From contig NZ_CP036533.1 in NCBI RefSeq assembly GCF_024585265.1, forward strand, positions 6,085,001-6,149,000: a DNA stretch of 64,000 bases, given 5' to 3'. Both the position numbers and the translations under genes were made by a program. Below are positions 1 through 9,046 of the stretch, in pieces (position 1 is the first letter of the stretch; every line of letters begins with the position of its first letter). The notes under the pieces were generated by a model, which worked only from the letters and a program-made list of their open reading frames with translations, made no database searches and had not been told where the DNA came from. This DNA is from Bradyrhizobium sp. WBAH42 (GTDB lineage Bacteria > Pseudomonadota > Alphaproteobacteria > Rhizobiales > Xanthobacteraceae).

Positions 1-720
1 CAGCACGACGTCGCCGGCGGCGACGTTCGGCACCAGGGAAGCGCGCTCGCCGGATTCGAACTGGCTGCCCTTGTAGATCGCGAACGAGATCTGGTTCTGC
101 GGAATGCGGCTGGTGCCGACGCGGCCCTCGATGCGCAGGCCGCCGGCCGGCAGCACGAAGGATTCGCGGTTGGTCTCGGATTTCAGGCTGACGGTGCGCA
201 CCGCGCTGACGAGGCCGAAGGCAACGTGGACGACATAATTGCCGGGCGGCAGCACGATGTTCGGCGTCCCGCTGCGGTCCTCGCGGATCAGCTTGAAGGT
301 GCCGTTCTCGTCGGGCCGGTCGGCAAACACGCGCCAGACCAGGCCACTGGTGATCGGAGCCGAGTCCTTGCCGTATTTCGCGGTCAGCGACAGCACGCCC
401 TGTCCGGGCACGGCGGCATTCAGCGGGGCGGCCGGCGGCACGGTCGAGACCGCGGGCGGCGGCATGCTCGGGGTCGCCGGCTGCATCAGGGTCGGCGGCA
501 GGCTGGGGGGTCCCGCGCCCGGCCCGGAGGGCGGCGCCAGGCTGACGGCGTTGCCGGGGTCGGGCACAGAGGCCGGCGGCACCGGCGGCGGTCGATCGGA
601 GAAGAGCTGCGCTTGGGCAGCATTCCGGCCGGAGATAATGACGCACGCGGCAAGGATCAGCGCCGGCAGCAGCCTGCCGCTGCGCCGCCATCCGATGATG
701 CCGTCACCCCCGCGTGTCAT
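1..720 (-). CDS. exported hypothetical protein, 3' part missing
   Basis: The frame runs from ATG at 720 off the left edge, giving the first 240 residues. The N terminus has two arginines, a hydrophobic stretch (LLPALILAACVII) and a possible AQA signal-peptidase site near residue 37. A proline-rich linker follows (about 40-90), then a part with beta-type segments resembling carboxypeptidase-regulatory or Ig-like folds (LSLTAKYGKDSAPITSGLVW, LPPGNYVVHVAFG). The end of the protein is outside the window. I do not recognise a function. An envelope or periplasmic location is inferred from the leader. It is divergent from the patatin gene across about 250 bases. Confidence 0.75.
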   Translation of the reverse strand, partial: MTRGGDGIIGWRRSGRLLPALILAACVIISGRNAAQAQLFSDRPPPVPPASVPDPGNAVSLAPPSGPGAGPPSLPPTLMQPATPSMPPPAVSTVPPAAPLNAAVPGQGVLSLTAKYGKDSAPITSGLVWRVFADRPDENGTFKLIREDRSGTPNIVLPPGNYVVHVAFGLVSAVRTVSLKSETNRESFVLPAGGLRIEGRVGTSRIPQNQISFAIYKGSQFESGERASLVPNVAAGDVVL

Positions 721-968
721 GCTCCTTGCTTTTCACCGAAAACGCGGCAAATTCAAGCCTCTGAAACCCCAGGAAATACGGCCCCGGAGGGTTCTGTGGA
801 ACCGGGTTGACGGCTGCGTGATTAGTTCGCAAGCAACCGCCCCTCGCCATACTCCTGCCCCGTGCCCTTTCCAAAGCGGCATAAACCATGCCTCGCGCCT
901 GATATGGCGGAGGGCACGTGCGATGCCTAGTCTGACGATGCGGGCTGGCCCGGCGTAGGAGAGTTGCG

Positions 969-2015
969 GTGCTGGACAGATTGAAAGGCCGGGGCGCGAA
1001 CGGCTCGAACGGCGAGAAGGTGGGCGAAAAAGTCGGCTTGGGCAGCATCCGCCGGCCGGTCATCGGCCTTGCCCTCGGCGGCGGCGCGGCGCGCGGCTTT
1101 GCCCATATCGGAATCCTGAGGACACTGATTGCCAATGGGATCGTGCCCGATGTCGTGGTCGGCACGTCCATCGGCGCCGTGGTCGGCGGCCTCCATGCGG
1201 CCGGCCGGCTCGATACGTTCGAAGACTGGGGACGCAGCCTGCAAGGGATGCGCAACATCCTCGGCTATCTCGATATCCGTCTCAACGGCTCCGGCCTGCT
1301 TGGCGGCGAGAAGCTCGCGACCCGGCTCGAGGAGGCGATCGGGCACGTGCTGATCGAGGACCTGCCCATCAAATTCGCGAGCGTCGCGACCGAGGTTCGC
1401 ACCGGCCACGAGATTTGGCTGACGCGCGGCCGCGTCGTCGACGCCATGCGCGCGTCCTACGCCCTGCCCGGCATCTTCGCGCCGGTGCTGATCGGCGACC
1501 GCTGGCTGGTCGACGGCGCGCTGGTGAACCCGGTGCCGGTCTCGGCCGCCCGCGCGCTCGGCGCCGAAATCGTCATCGCCGCAAATCTTTCCAGCGACAT
1601 CTTCACCCATTCCACCACGATCTATTCACACGGCGCAGCGCCCGCCCCGGTCGTGCCGGCGGCAGAGGAGCCGGCGACCAAGCGGCGCTTCCCGCGCCTG
1701 TTCTCGCCCGAGAAGACGATGAAGCGCGAGTTCTTCGGCGGCAACGGCCGGCCCGGCATCTCGTCGGTGATGGTGGACGCCTTCAACATCATGCAGGACC
1801 GCATCACCCGCGCCCGTCTGGCCGGCGATCCGCCCGACATGCTGATCACGCCGCGGGTCGGCCAGTTCGGCTGGTTCGACTTCCACCGCTCCGAAGACCT
1901 GATCGCACATGGCACGCGCGCCGCCGAGCGCGCATTGGAGTCCATCCAGGAGGCGATCCACGTGCTGGCGCCGGCGCCCGCGGGCACCGCGCCGAAAGTC
2001 GACGACCAGGCCTGA
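969..2015 (+). CDS. patatin-like phospholipase family protein
   Basis: A 348-residue protein with a patatin domain. The glycine-rich oxyanion loop GGGAARGFAHIG (about 37-48), the nucleophile elbow GTSIG (about 61-65) and the dyad motif VDGALVNPVPV (about 180-190) are all present, so Ser and Asp of the catalytic dyad are intact. Members hydrolyse acyl ester bonds of phospholipids or related lipids. The substrate cannot be read from the sequence. No signal peptide is obvious. The start is GTG at 969, chosen because AGGAGAG lies at 957-963. The stop touches the stop of the convergent CBS gene. Confidence 0.88.
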   Translation: MLDRLKGRGANGSNGEKVGEKVGLGSIRRPVIGLALGGGAARGFAHIGILRTLIANGIVPDVVVGTSIGAVVGGLHAAGRLDTFEDWGRSLQGMRNILGYLDIRLNGSGLLGGEKLATRLEEAIGHVLIEDLPIKFASVATEVRTGHEIWLTRGRVVDAMRASYALPGIFAPVLIGDRWLVDGALVNPVPVSAARALGAEIVIAANLSSDIFTHSTTIYSHGAAPAPVVPAAEEPATKRRFPRLFSPEKTMKREFFGGNGRPGISSVMVDAFNIMQDRITRARLAGDPPDMLITPRVGQFGWFDFHRSEDLIAHGTRAAERALESIQEAIHVLAPAPAGTAPKVDDQA

Positions 2016-2444
2016 TCAGGCCGTCTTGATGTAGTCGCGCAGGGCTTCCTGCTCGGTCTCGTATTCGCGGACACGCCATTTGACGATGTCGCCGATCGAG
2101 ATCAGGCCGACCACCTTGCCGTTGTCGATCACGGGCAGATGGCGGAACTTGCCCGTCGTCATCGTCTCCATGAGCTCGGCGACGGTGTCGGTCTCCTTGC
2201 AGGTCACGACCTTGCGGGTCATCACCTCCGAGACCGGCGCCTCCAGCACGCCGGCGCCGCGATCGCCGAGCACGCGCACAATGTCGCGCTCGGACAGGAT
2301 GCCCTCGAGCCGGCTCTGGTTCATCACCAGCACCGCGCCGATCTTCTTCTCGCCGAGCAGCTTGATCGCGTCCGCCAGCTTGGCGTCGGGCTCGACGCTC
2401 ATGATCTGGTGGCCCTTGGTGTTCAGAATGGAACGTACCGTCAT
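2016..2444 (-). CDS. CBS domain pair protein
   Basis: A 142-residue stand-alone CBS-pair (Bateman module) protein. The two CBS motifs are seen as LADAIKLLGEKKIGAVLVMN (about 23-42) and VAELMETMTTGKFRHLPVID (about 92-111), each followed by a G-I-(L/I)-S-x-x-D-I element. Such proteins bind adenine nucleotides and act as sensors or regulators of partners, so no enzymatic role is expected. GGGAGG is well placed upstream of the ATG. It lies downstream of the rhomboid gene on the same strand with a 189-base gap and is convergent with the patatin gene. Confidence 0.9.
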   Translation of the reverse strand: MTVRSILNTKGHQIMSVEPDAKLADAIKLLGEKKIGAVLVMNQSRLEGILSERDIVRVLGDRGAGVLEAPVSEVMTRKVVTCKETDTVAELMETMTTGKFRHLPVIDNGKVVGLISIGDIVKWRVREYETEQEALRDYIKTA

Positions 2445-2633
2445 TGCCGCCTCCCTGAATCCGAGCCCGTCCGCCTTCGGCGGTCCGGACTTGTTCGCGA
2501 GTCTTCAACTAACAGTTTCAGCGCCGGTTTCACGCTCGTGCGCTTTGCGAAGCATCGTCGCTAAAGACGTGTCGCTTCGGAACATTCTCGCCCGGAATGA
2601 TGGATGAATTCGGGCTGCGTCGCAAGCGCCGCA

Positions 2634-3464
2634 TCAGATACGGTCTGAAACGTCTCGTGATGACGCATCCGCAGCATCGCTTCGCACGCGCGGCACGGGA
2701 TCGAACAGCGCGAACAACAGCAGGCCGGCGAAGAAGCCGCCGATATGCGCCTGCCAGGCCACGCTCGTGGTTTCGGCATCGATGCCGATCGCGCCCACGC
2801 CGAAGATGATGTTGACGCCGAACCAGACGGCGAGGAAGCCGACCACCCGCCCGTCGCGGAGCGCGCGCGACAGCGGCAGCGCCGGAACTTTCGCGGCGGT
2901 ATCGGCATCCGATCGGCTGAACGACAGGAAGCTGCCGCGCACGAAGGCGAAGCGGATTGCGGCGGCCATCGCGCCCGATACCGAGGCCGAGGCGCCGATC
3001 ATCGGCGCCACCGCATGCTCGTGGGTGACGAGATGGGCGAGCGCGCCGGCCGCCGCCGTCACTGCCAGGAAGACGAAGAACCTGACCGTGCCGAAGCGCC
3101 GCGCCAGCGCGCTGCCGAACGGCAGCAGCCACAGCACGTTGAAGCCGAGATGGGTGAGATTGGCGTGCAGCAGCGAATAGGTGACGAAAGTCCAGACCTT
3201 CGCCCCCGCCCCGCCCGGGATCTGCAGATTGAGCAGCGAGGAATCGTAGCGCTTCGGGATGAAGCCGAAGACGTCGATGGTCCAGTTCTCGAGTTCCGGC
3301 GGCAACAGCACCCGCAGATGGATCGCCGCCAAGAGCAGGACATAGGCGGTCAGCGCCGGAGGCAGCGTCAGGATCGGCTCGCGCGGAGCCTCCTCGTTGA
3401 CGGCCGGCGCATCCGGCGACGAATCTTGCGGGGAATCCAAGGCAGCTTCGCTTTCAGGCGACAT
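2634..3464 (-). CDS. rhomboid family intramembrane serine protease
   Basis: A membrane protein of about 276 residues with six or seven hydrophobic segments. The rhomboid hallmarks are visible: HANLTHLGFN near the second helix, the nucleophile region GASASVSG (GxSx) and the helix with AHIGGFFAGLL carrying the partner histidine. It should cleave transmembrane substrates within the inner membrane. I place the start at the ATG at 3464, because an upstream extension to 3599 would encode a Cys-rich, unconserved-looking stretch and would run through a hairpin at 3526-3552. The ribosome-binding site is weak. The CBS gene is next downstream. Confidence 0.85.
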   Translation of the reverse strand: MSPESEAALDSPQDSSPDAPAVNEEAPREPILTLPPALTAYVLLLAAIHLRVLLPPELENWTIDVFGFIPKRYDSSLLNLQIPGGAGAKVWTFVTYSLLHANLTHLGFNVLWLLPFGSALARRFGTVRFFVFLAVTAAAGALAHLVTHEHAVAPMIGASASVSGAMAAAIRFAFVRGSFLSFSRSDADTAAKVPALPLSRALRDGRVVGFLAVWFGVNIIFGVGAIGIDAETTSVAWQAHIGGFFAGLLLFALFDPVPRVRSDAADASSRDVSDRI

Positions 3465-3896
3465 CGGAGCGACAGGCTTGGAGATAGTCGCCTTTGCCGT
3501 CCCTGCGCAAGTGCACAAAAGGAAAAGGCAGGGCCCTGGGAAAGCCCTGCCTGTCCGTGTCGGTCTTCCGATGGCCGGAGAGATAAGGCGTATCCCCACC
3601 CCTCCCCGCGGCCCGTGACCAAACTGTTTGACGCCCTCAAGTACAGGCCCCGCCGAGAACCTGGAGAAAAGCGGCGAGGCTTGCGACCGCGATCACCATA
3701 GCAGGCGCGCGGCCGACACGAAGCGCATAGTTAATTTAACGTTAACGACGCAAAGACCACCTCAACGGGCGCGAAAACGCGCCCGCGGCATGGACGCTGC
3801 AAATCCCCTCCTGCACAACAACAGAAGGGATCGCGGGTGCACTGAAGCGGGACAGGTCTGTCTCTTCGAGGTCGCACCCCGGGCGAGCGTTCAGTC
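3465..3896. other. intergenic region between rhomboid and PAS genes
   Basis: About 430 bases without a convincing coding frame. It holds a strong hairpin (3526-3552, listed separately) within the probable 5' leader of the rhomboid gene. Further toward the PAS gene is an AT-richer segment (3726-3748, TTAATTTAACGTTAACG) that could belong to divergent promoters. No other structure was identified. Confidence 0.5.
3513..3552 (-). terminator. terminator-like hairpin in the rhomboid leader
   Basis: AGGCAGGGC at 3526-3534 pairs perfectly with GCCCTGCCT at 3544-3552 around a nine-base loop. Read on the minus strand, the stem is followed by TTTTCCTTTTG, as in an intrinsic terminator. It sits about 50 bases before the rhomboid start, so it either ends an upstream non-coding transcript or works as an attenuator for the rhomboid gene. 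The choice is inference. Confidence 0.55.
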
Positions 3897-4451
3897 ATGA
3901 AACATCCGTCGAGCCGCGCGTTCTTCGCGTATTGGGACAAGAAGCGCGGCACTGCACGGGCCCCTGACCGGGCCGACATCGATCCGGCCGCGGTCCGCGG
4001 CCTGCTCGGTGACATCTTCGTGCTGTCCTGCGAGCCAAAACTCGGCTTCCCGTTCCGCGTCGCCGGCACGCGCGTCTGCGCGCTGGCCGGAACAGACCTC
4101 AAGGACCAGAGCTTTGCGGCGCTGTTCACGCCGGCCAGCCGCAGCGAGATCGAGGAGATCACCACGATCGTCGCCGACGAGACGCTGGGCGCGATCGCCG
4201 GCGTCACCGCTGCGCGCGAGGACGGCAGCAAGGCGCATCTCGAGCTCCTGCTGCTGCCCTTCAACGCCCGCCCACATACGCCGGTGAGCGTCACCGGCGT
4301 GCTCGCGCCGTTCGACGACGAATGCGGCACGCTTTCCGCCTTCAGCCTCACCTCCTGGCGCTACCTGCATCAGCCGGAGAAACTGCTGCCGCGCGCCATC
4401 CGGAAATTGCAGATCGCACGTGGGCTGATGGTGTATGAGGGGCTGCGATAG
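3897..4451 (+). CDS. PAS domain-containing protein (PAS_5 family)
   Basis: A 184-residue protein of the PAS_5 type common in rhizobia. The pattern FFAYWDKKRGTARAPDRADI at the N terminus, GLLGDIFVL and FRVAGTRVCALAGTDL is characteristic of this family. The whole protein is essentially one PAS fold with no output domain, so it probably signals through a partner. The ligand is unknown and the protein is expected to be cytosolic. The ATG at 3897 has only a weak upstream purine stretch. The acetyltransferase gene follows after 43 bases on the same strand. Confidence 0.8.
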   Translation: MKHPSSRAFFAYWDKKRGTARAPDRADIDPAAVRGLLGDIFVLSCEPKLGFPFRVAGTRVCALAGTDLKDQSFAALFTPASRSEIEEITTIVADETLGAIAGVTAAREDGSKAHLELLLLPFNARPHTPVSVTGVLAPFDDECGTLSAFSLTSWRYLHQPEKLLPRAIRKLQIARGLMVYEGLR

Positions 4452-4494
4452 AAGTCGCGCGTCCCGGCTCGGCTGCGCAAGGATACGCACCGAC

Positions 4495-5001
4495 ATGAGC
4501 AAGCCGCATTGGCGTCCCGCGCGCGCCTCGGACCTCGCTGCAATCGGCGCGATTGCAGCACGCATCCATCCGGCGTTGCCCGAACGCGCCGAGGTGCTGG
4601 CGGAGAAGATGCGGCTATGTCCGGACGGCTGCGGCGTGCTCGATACGGACCAAGGCATCGTCGGCTACGGACTGGCGCATCCCTGGATGCAGTACCGGAT
4701 TCCGCCGCTCGACGGCTTTCTGCAGGAATTGCCTGACGGCGCGGACTGTCTCTACGTCCACGACATCGCCGTATTGGCCGAGTTCCGCGGCGGCGTTGTG
4801 CGCGCTTATGTTGCCGATATCGAGAAGCTGGCGCGTACGTCGGGCATCGCAACACTCGCGCTGGTCTCGGTCTACGGCACGCGGCCGCTATGGGAGCGCA
4901 TGGGCTTTCTGGCCGTGACTGCGGATGCTGAGTTGCGCGCAAAGCTCGCATCCTATGGCGACGGCGCGACCTATATGCTGCGCGACCTCGCCGCGACGTA
5001 A
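4495..5001 (+). CDS. GNAT family N-acetyltransferase
   Basis: A 168-residue GNAT-fold protein. The N-terminal strand WRPARASDLAAIGAIAARIHP, the central strand LYVHDIAVLAEFRGGVVRAYVADIE (acetyl-CoA-binding region) and the late strand LALVSVYGTRPLWERMGF match the usual GNAT layout. The Q/RxxGxG/A loop is degenerate (FRGGVVRA), so the substrate cannot be guessed. I use the ATG at 4495 because AAGGA lies at 4480-4484; an upstream frame reaching 4435 lacks conserved residues. It may be co-transcribed with the PAS gene. Confidence 0.82.
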   Translation: MSKPHWRPARASDLAAIGAIAARIHPALPERAEVLAEKMRLCPDGCGVLDTDQGIVGYGLAHPWMQYRIPPLDGFLQELPDGADCLYVHDIAVLAEFRGGVVRAYVADIEKLARTSGIATLALVSVYGTRPLWERMGFLAVTADAELRAKLASYGDGATYMLRDLAAT

Positions 5002-5094
5002 GCCAACCCCCAGGGGGCGGCTCACGCCAGCAGAAGCTCAACCGCTGCAAGGTGATGAGGCCGAGGATCGATCGGAATGTTTCGCAGGACGCCG

Positions 5095-5319
5095 TCAGGC
5101 CGCTTCACGCCGCCCCCGCGTCGAACGACTGCCCGCCCCCGGACTTGCCGTTTCGTAGACCCAGGCCTCCTTGGCAAACCACTCGTGCGTTGCCGCACAC
5201 ATCCCGCAATAGGTGCGAGAAAAGAATACTGCACTGCACCGAAATCTTTCGCGGTCCATCTCGATGCCGGTCGAAATGGCCCGGCCCGTTTCCGGGCACT
5301 TGATCATCACCATACCCAT
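5095..5319 (-). CDS. small Cys-containing conserved hypothetical protein
   Basis: A 74-residue protein beginning MGMVMIKCPETGRAISTGIE. Two cysteine pieces (KCP near residue 8 and YCGMC near residue 37) plus a following HEW suggest a small zinc-ribbon-like fold. Similar short proteins occur in Bradyrhizobium but no function is assigned to my knowledge. The start at 5319 is favoured by GGAGG seven bases upstream. The C-terminal 20 residues are low-complexity and Arg/Ser-rich. It follows the phasin gene on the same strand with a 116-base gap. Confidence 0.7.
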   Translation of the reverse strand: MGMVMIKCPETGRAISTGIEMDRERFRCSAVFFSRTYCGMCAATHEWFAKEAWVYETASPGAGSRSTRGRREAA

Positions 5320-5435
5320 CTGATTTCCTCCAGCTCGGCATCCCTTCACGAAAAGGCGTCGCCGCCATCGGCCGGACGGCGTCTCTTCTGGCGAAGACGC
5401 TCGTCCAGCCGATTCACGCGGCCGATAGCCTCGAT

Positions 5436-5921
5436 TCAGGCAGCCCTATGCAGAACCCGGTTGAAGCTCTTCTTGATCGGCTCGGCCGTCTCGGTTGCAA
5501 CCTTCTGGGCAAGATCCCAAAGCTCCCGGTTTTGGCCTGACGCCATTTCAAAGGTCCTGCGGCTGTGGGCGGTGGAAAGGTTCACGACATCCGCAAACGA
5601 CCTTGCATCCGCGAGCTGGGACAGGAATTCCAGCGTGGAGCTGGTATTGATTTTCGATATTTCGATGACCTTGGTGCCGTAGTGGGCGGCATGCGTGGCA
5701 TTGGTCGCACAGGCTTCGCGGAGAGCGTCGGTGATCTCCTCGGAAGCCGCCTTCATCTGCTCGAGATTTGCCTTGGCCCGCGCGGCGCCCTGCTCGGCAA
5801 GATCGCCGAAGATCCCCTGGATATTGAAAAACGGCACGTCGAACTTGAGCCTTGCGTCACCATTCCCACCCGCGGGAGTGGCATTCGTTTCGGCTTTCAC
5901 ATTGGCATCATTCATCGTCAT
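5436..5921 (-). CDS. phasin family protein
   Basis: A 161-residue, mostly alpha-helical protein with the Phasin_2 pattern: FDVPFFNIQGIFGDLAEQGAARAKANLEQMKAASEEITDALREA, followed by an amphipathic helix with YGTKVIEISKINTSSTLEFLSQLADARSFADVVNLST. Phasins coat polyhydroxyalkanoate granules and limit their size, so it acts at the granule surface in the cytoplasm. Length is typical. Two nearby ATG codons (residues 1 and 3) are possible starts. No PHA synthase is nearby, so the link to storage polymer rests on family membership. Confidence 0.9.
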   Translation of the reverse strand: MTMNDANVKAETNATPAGGNGDARLKFDVPFFNIQGIFGDLAEQGAARAKANLEQMKAASEEITDALREACATNATHAAHYGTKVIEISKINTSSTLEFLSQLADARSFADVVNLSTAHSRRTFEMASGQNRELWDLAQKVATETAEPIKKSFNRVLHRAA

Positions 5922-6327
5922 TCCATCCTTTCACGCGAAACCAGATTGTTGGATTGAAGACTTTCAGAAGCTCCCGGGTGCGGGCCGCACCGGGAAACCA
6001 GTGCCCCTACTCTCAAAATGGAGGGATGCTGCTGATGAGCTGCTCTCGCCCCCTGCCGCCGACTATGACCAACCAGGATCGGACCTTCAGTTCGCTTTCA
6101 GACTCTCGACTTGATTAAATTCGATTCAAGCGACGACTCGCCGCAGGCGCTGCTATTGTTTCTTTGAAGTTGCCGAAAAGGCTTTCTGCCAACTCGAGAA
6201 GGCGCGGGCTCGCAACGCGTCCGGATGGCGCCATGTTACCGATTGATTGCGAGTGGATGCAGCGCTCCATAGCGCAACGCGCGAGCCTTCGGCGGCACTA
6301 GTCAAGCCGGGGACGGAAAGCGGCAGA
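5922..6327. other. intergenic region upstream of phasin
   Basis: About 400 bases between the phasin start and the helicase stop. A GC-rich imperfect hairpin (CCCGGGTGCGG / CCGCACCGGG) lies at about 5973-5994, 50-70 bases upstream of the phasin start. An AT-richer patch at 6105-6130 (TTGATTAAATTCGATTCAA) could be part of the phasin promoter. No coding frame here looks real. Confidence 0.45.
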
Positions 6328-8262
6328 TCAGCCCCGACGCTTCTTCTTCGCATTCTTTCCGGGCGCGCCCTTCACAGGCCATGGCGTAACCGACGGCTCT
6401 GCGTGGCCCGGCTTGTTCTTGTGCTTCTTTTTCTTTGCAAAAGAACGCGCATCGTCGAATTTCGGCGCGCGCTCGGCGTGAGGCCTGATGCGTGGCTTGA
6501 ATCCACTTGCCTCGCGCGGGCGATCCTCGCGCCGTTCATGATGCGCGCCGGCCTCGCGCTGCGGCGCGCGAGAGCGCTCCCGGGGAGCTTCTTGGCGCTG
6601 CGGTGCATCCGCCATCGGCTCGATCCGGATGCTGTCTTCCTTATCCGGACGCTTGATCTTCGCCGCAAAGGATTCGGCGACCCGCTCGGAGATCTCGAAC
6701 TCGGTGGTGGTGTCCATGATCTTGATGGCGCCGATGTCGCGCTTGTCGATGCCGCCGCGGCGGCAGATCATCGGCAGCAGCCAGCGTGCCTCCGCGTTCT
6801 TGCGGCGCCCGATGGCGGCGCGAAACCAGACGCTGCCCTCAGCCATGCCGTGCTTCGACGCCTTCCCGGCCTTCGATCGCGGCTTGCCGCGGTCGTCGCC
6901 CTCTTCCGATCTATCCGATCCATGACGTCCGCGTTCCGGCTTGCCGCTTCGCTCGCCGGGATCGATGATGTCCTCGGGCGACGGCAGCCGCGCGCGATAA
7001 AGCCGCGCGAGCGCGGCGGCGATATCCTCGGGCGAGCGCTCGGCCAAGAGCGCCTGCGCCAGGGCCAGATCGTCGGGCGTCGTCTCCTCCGTGAACAGCA
7101 CGTCCTTCATGCGGGCGTGATCGAGCTTGCGGATGTCATCCGCCTGCGGTGCCGTGCCCCAGGTCGCGTCGATCCCGGAGAGGTTGAGCAACAGCTCGGC
7201 CCGCCGCCGCCGCGCCGGCGGCACCAGGAGAACGCTCGTCCCCTTCCGGCCCGCGCGCCCGGTGCGGCCCGAGCGATGCTGCATGACTTCGGCGTCGTTG
7301 GGCAAATCGGCATGAATGACGAGGTCGAGGCTCGGCAGGTCGATGCCGCGGGCGGCAACGTCGGTCGCAACGCAGACGCGGGCGCGGCCGTCGCGCAGCG
7401 ACTGCAGCGCCAGGGTGCGTTCGTTCTGCGTCAACTCGCCCGACAGCGCGACCACCGAAAAGCCGCGCTCCAGGAGCGCTGCCTGCAAATGCCTGACGGC
7501 ATCGCGCGTGCTGCAAAACACCAGCGCGCTCGGCGCCTCGTAGAAGCGCAGCACGTTGACGACGGCATGCTCGACGTCGGCGGGCGCGATGCGGATCGCG
7601 CGGTATTCGATGTCGGCGTGGCCGCCCTCGTCACCGGCGACCTCGATCCGGAATGCGTCGCGCTGATATTGCCGCGCCAGCGCGACGATGCCGCGCGGAA
7701 ACGTCGCCGAGAACAAGAGGGTGCGACGCGCCTGTGGCGTGGTCTCGAGGATGAATTCCATGTCCTCGCGAAAGCCGAGATTGAGCATCTCGTCGGCTTC
7801 GTCGAGCACGACCGCGGCGAGCTCGGAGATATCGAGGCGGCCGCGCCGCAGATGATCGCAGAGACGCCCGGGCGTGCCGACGACGATGTGCGCGCCGGCG
7901 GCGAGCTCCCGCTGCTCGCGCCGCGGATCCATGCCGCCGACACAGGACACGACGCGCCCGCCGGCATGCCCATATAGCCAGGCCAGCTCGCGCTGAACCT
8001 GGAGCGCGAGCTCGCGGGTCGGCGCCACGATCAAGGCGAGCGGCGCGGCCGCTCGTGCGAACTGCTCGGCGTCATCGAGGATGTTCTTCGCGATGGCCAG
8101 ACCGTAAGCGACGGTCTTGCCGGAACCGGTCTGGGCCGAGACCAAGAGGTCGCGGCTGGTGGCTTCATGAGCGAGCACCGCGAGCTGGACGGGCGTCAGT
8201 GAATCATAGTTCCGCTCGGCCAAAGCGCGGGCGAGCGGCGGGGTCAGGGCCGGAAGAGACAC
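6328..8262 (-). CDS. DEAD-box ATP-dependent RNA helicase with DbpA-like RNA-binding domain
   Basis: A protein of about 644 residues. Helicase motifs appear in order: Q motif (LTPVQ), motif I AQTGSGKT (about 43-50), Ia PTRELA, Ib TPGRL, motif II DEAD, motif III SAT, motif V ATDVAARGID, and motif VI HRSGRTGRAG. After the helicase core comes a DbpA-type RNA-binding domain (VWFRAAIGRRKNAEARWLLP and IKIMDTTTEFEISERVAE), then a basic Arg/Lys-rich tail ending KKKRRG. Likely role: remodelling of structured RNA such as ribosome assembly intermediates. The start is set at GTG 8262 (encoding the M of MSLPALTPP) because the upstream extension looks non-conserved. Confidence 0.9.
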   Translation of the reverse strand: MSLPALTPPLARALAERNYDSLTPVQLAVLAHEATSRDLLVSAQTGSGKTVAYGLAIAKNILDDAEQFARAAAPLALIVAPTRELALQVQRELAWLYGHAGGRVVSCVGGMDPRREQRELAAGAHIVVGTPGRLCDHLRRGRLDISELAAVVLDEADEMLNLGFREDMEFILETTPQARRTLLFSATFPRGIVALARQYQRDAFRIEVAGDEGGHADIEYRAIRIAPADVEHAVVNVLRFYEAPSALVFCSTRDAVRHLQAALLERGFSVVALSGELTQNERTLALQSLRDGRARVCVATDVAARGIDLPSLDLVIHADLPNDAEVMQHRSGRTGRAGRKGTSVLLVPPARRRRAELLLNLSGIDATWGTAPQADDIRKLDHARMKDVLFTEETTPDDLALAQALLAERSPEDIAAALARLYRARLPSPEDIIDPGERSGKPERGRHGSDRSEEGDDRGKPRSKAGKASKHGMAEGSVWFRAAIGRRKNAEARWLLPMICRRGGIDKRDIGAIKIMDTTTEFEISERVAESFAAKIKRPDKEDSIRIEPMADAPQRQEAPRERSRAPQREAGAHHERREDRPREASGFKPRIRPHAERAPKFDDARSFAKKKKHKNKPGHAEPSVTPWPVKGAPGKNAKKKRRG

Positions 8263-8484
8263 GAGATGGAGACCTTGGTTGAATTCAGGCGCGCAAACGG
8301 TGAACCGGCGCCTAAAGCTGCGTGCGCGGCAAACGGCCCGGCCGCACGCTGGATTTGATCTGGCGCTCTTTACGCCATGCGCCGGGAAATCACCATGGCT
8401 TTGATGCATGGCTTGACGGGGAGCCGCGCCTGAAGGTGGACAGGCGATTTCTGACGGCCTCCTGGATATCGATCCGGAGCCTCC

Positions 8485-8907
8485 TCAGATCTCCCCGTAC
8501 ACCTCCAGCAAATTCCCGTCGGGATCGCGGAAGAACAGCGTGCGATGACCGAAGGACTGGTCCGTCGGCGGCGACACCAGCGCCACGCCCCGGCGCACGA
8601 GTTCATCGGCGCACGCGTCGACCTCGGCGGCCGAGACCTTGAACGCCAGCTGCAGCGAGGCGCTGCCCGGCGGCACTGGTGCATCACCTGAGGTGCGGCT
8701 CGGCCGTGCCAGCGCCAGCGTGTTGCTGCCGATGCCATACTCGATCCAGTTCGGCGACAGTTCGCGCGAGAGTGGAAAGGCGAGGACGTCCTCGTAGAAG
8801 CGGCGCATCGCCGCCACGTCGCGCACGAAGATGACGGTGTAGTCGATCGCGCGGATGGCGTTGAAGGGGGAGCGAGCGTGCTGGCCAGGTGTCTGCCGGT
8901 CCGTCAT
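8485..8907 (-). CDS. VOC family (glyoxalase/bleomycin-resistance fold) protein
   Basis: A protein of about 140 residues with two beta-alpha-beta-beta-beta halves. The N-terminal half reads AIDYTVIFVRDVAAMRRFYEDVL and the C-terminal half ends HRTLFFRDPDGNLLEVYGEI, the usual VOC signature. The first metal-ligand position, often His, is Tyr or Thr here, while His and Glu are present in the second half, so metal use is uncertain. Members include lyases, dioxygenases and drug-binding proteins; the substrate is unknown. The start at ATG 8907 gives the usual length. Confidence 0.82.
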   Translation of the reverse strand: MTDRQTPGQHARSPFNAIRAIDYTVIFVRDVAAMRRFYEDVLAFPLSRELSPNWIEYGIGSNTLALARPSRTSGDAPVPPGSASLQLAFKVSAAEVDACADELVRRGVALVSPPTDQSFGHRTLFFRDPDGNLLEVYGEI

Positions 8908-8932
8908 TTCGTCATTGATCCAAACTCCGACT

Positions 8933-9010
8933 CGTAGCCCGTATGGAGCGCAGCGGAATACGGGGAGTCGCGGGCGAGAATCCCGGATTGCGCTTCGCCC
9001 CATCCGGGAA
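8933..9010. repeat. imperfect palindromic repeat
   Basis: TCGTAGCCCGTATGGAGCGC (8932-8951) and the downstream TTGCGCTTCGCCCCATCCGGGA (about 8988-9009) form an imperfect inverted pair between the VOC gene and the alcohol dehydrogenase gene. The arrangement is that of short interspersed palindromic elements common in rhizobial genomes. Other families of such elements occur elsewhere in this window. Confidence 0.5.
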
Positions 9011-9046
9011 GACTCGCGAAATACCTTGAGGCGCGGACGGCACTGT

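Noticed and set aside
3368..3640. Overlapping minus-strand frame upstream of rhomboid
   Set aside because: It passes through the hairpin and overlaps the rhomboid N terminus in another frame, with no conserved residues.
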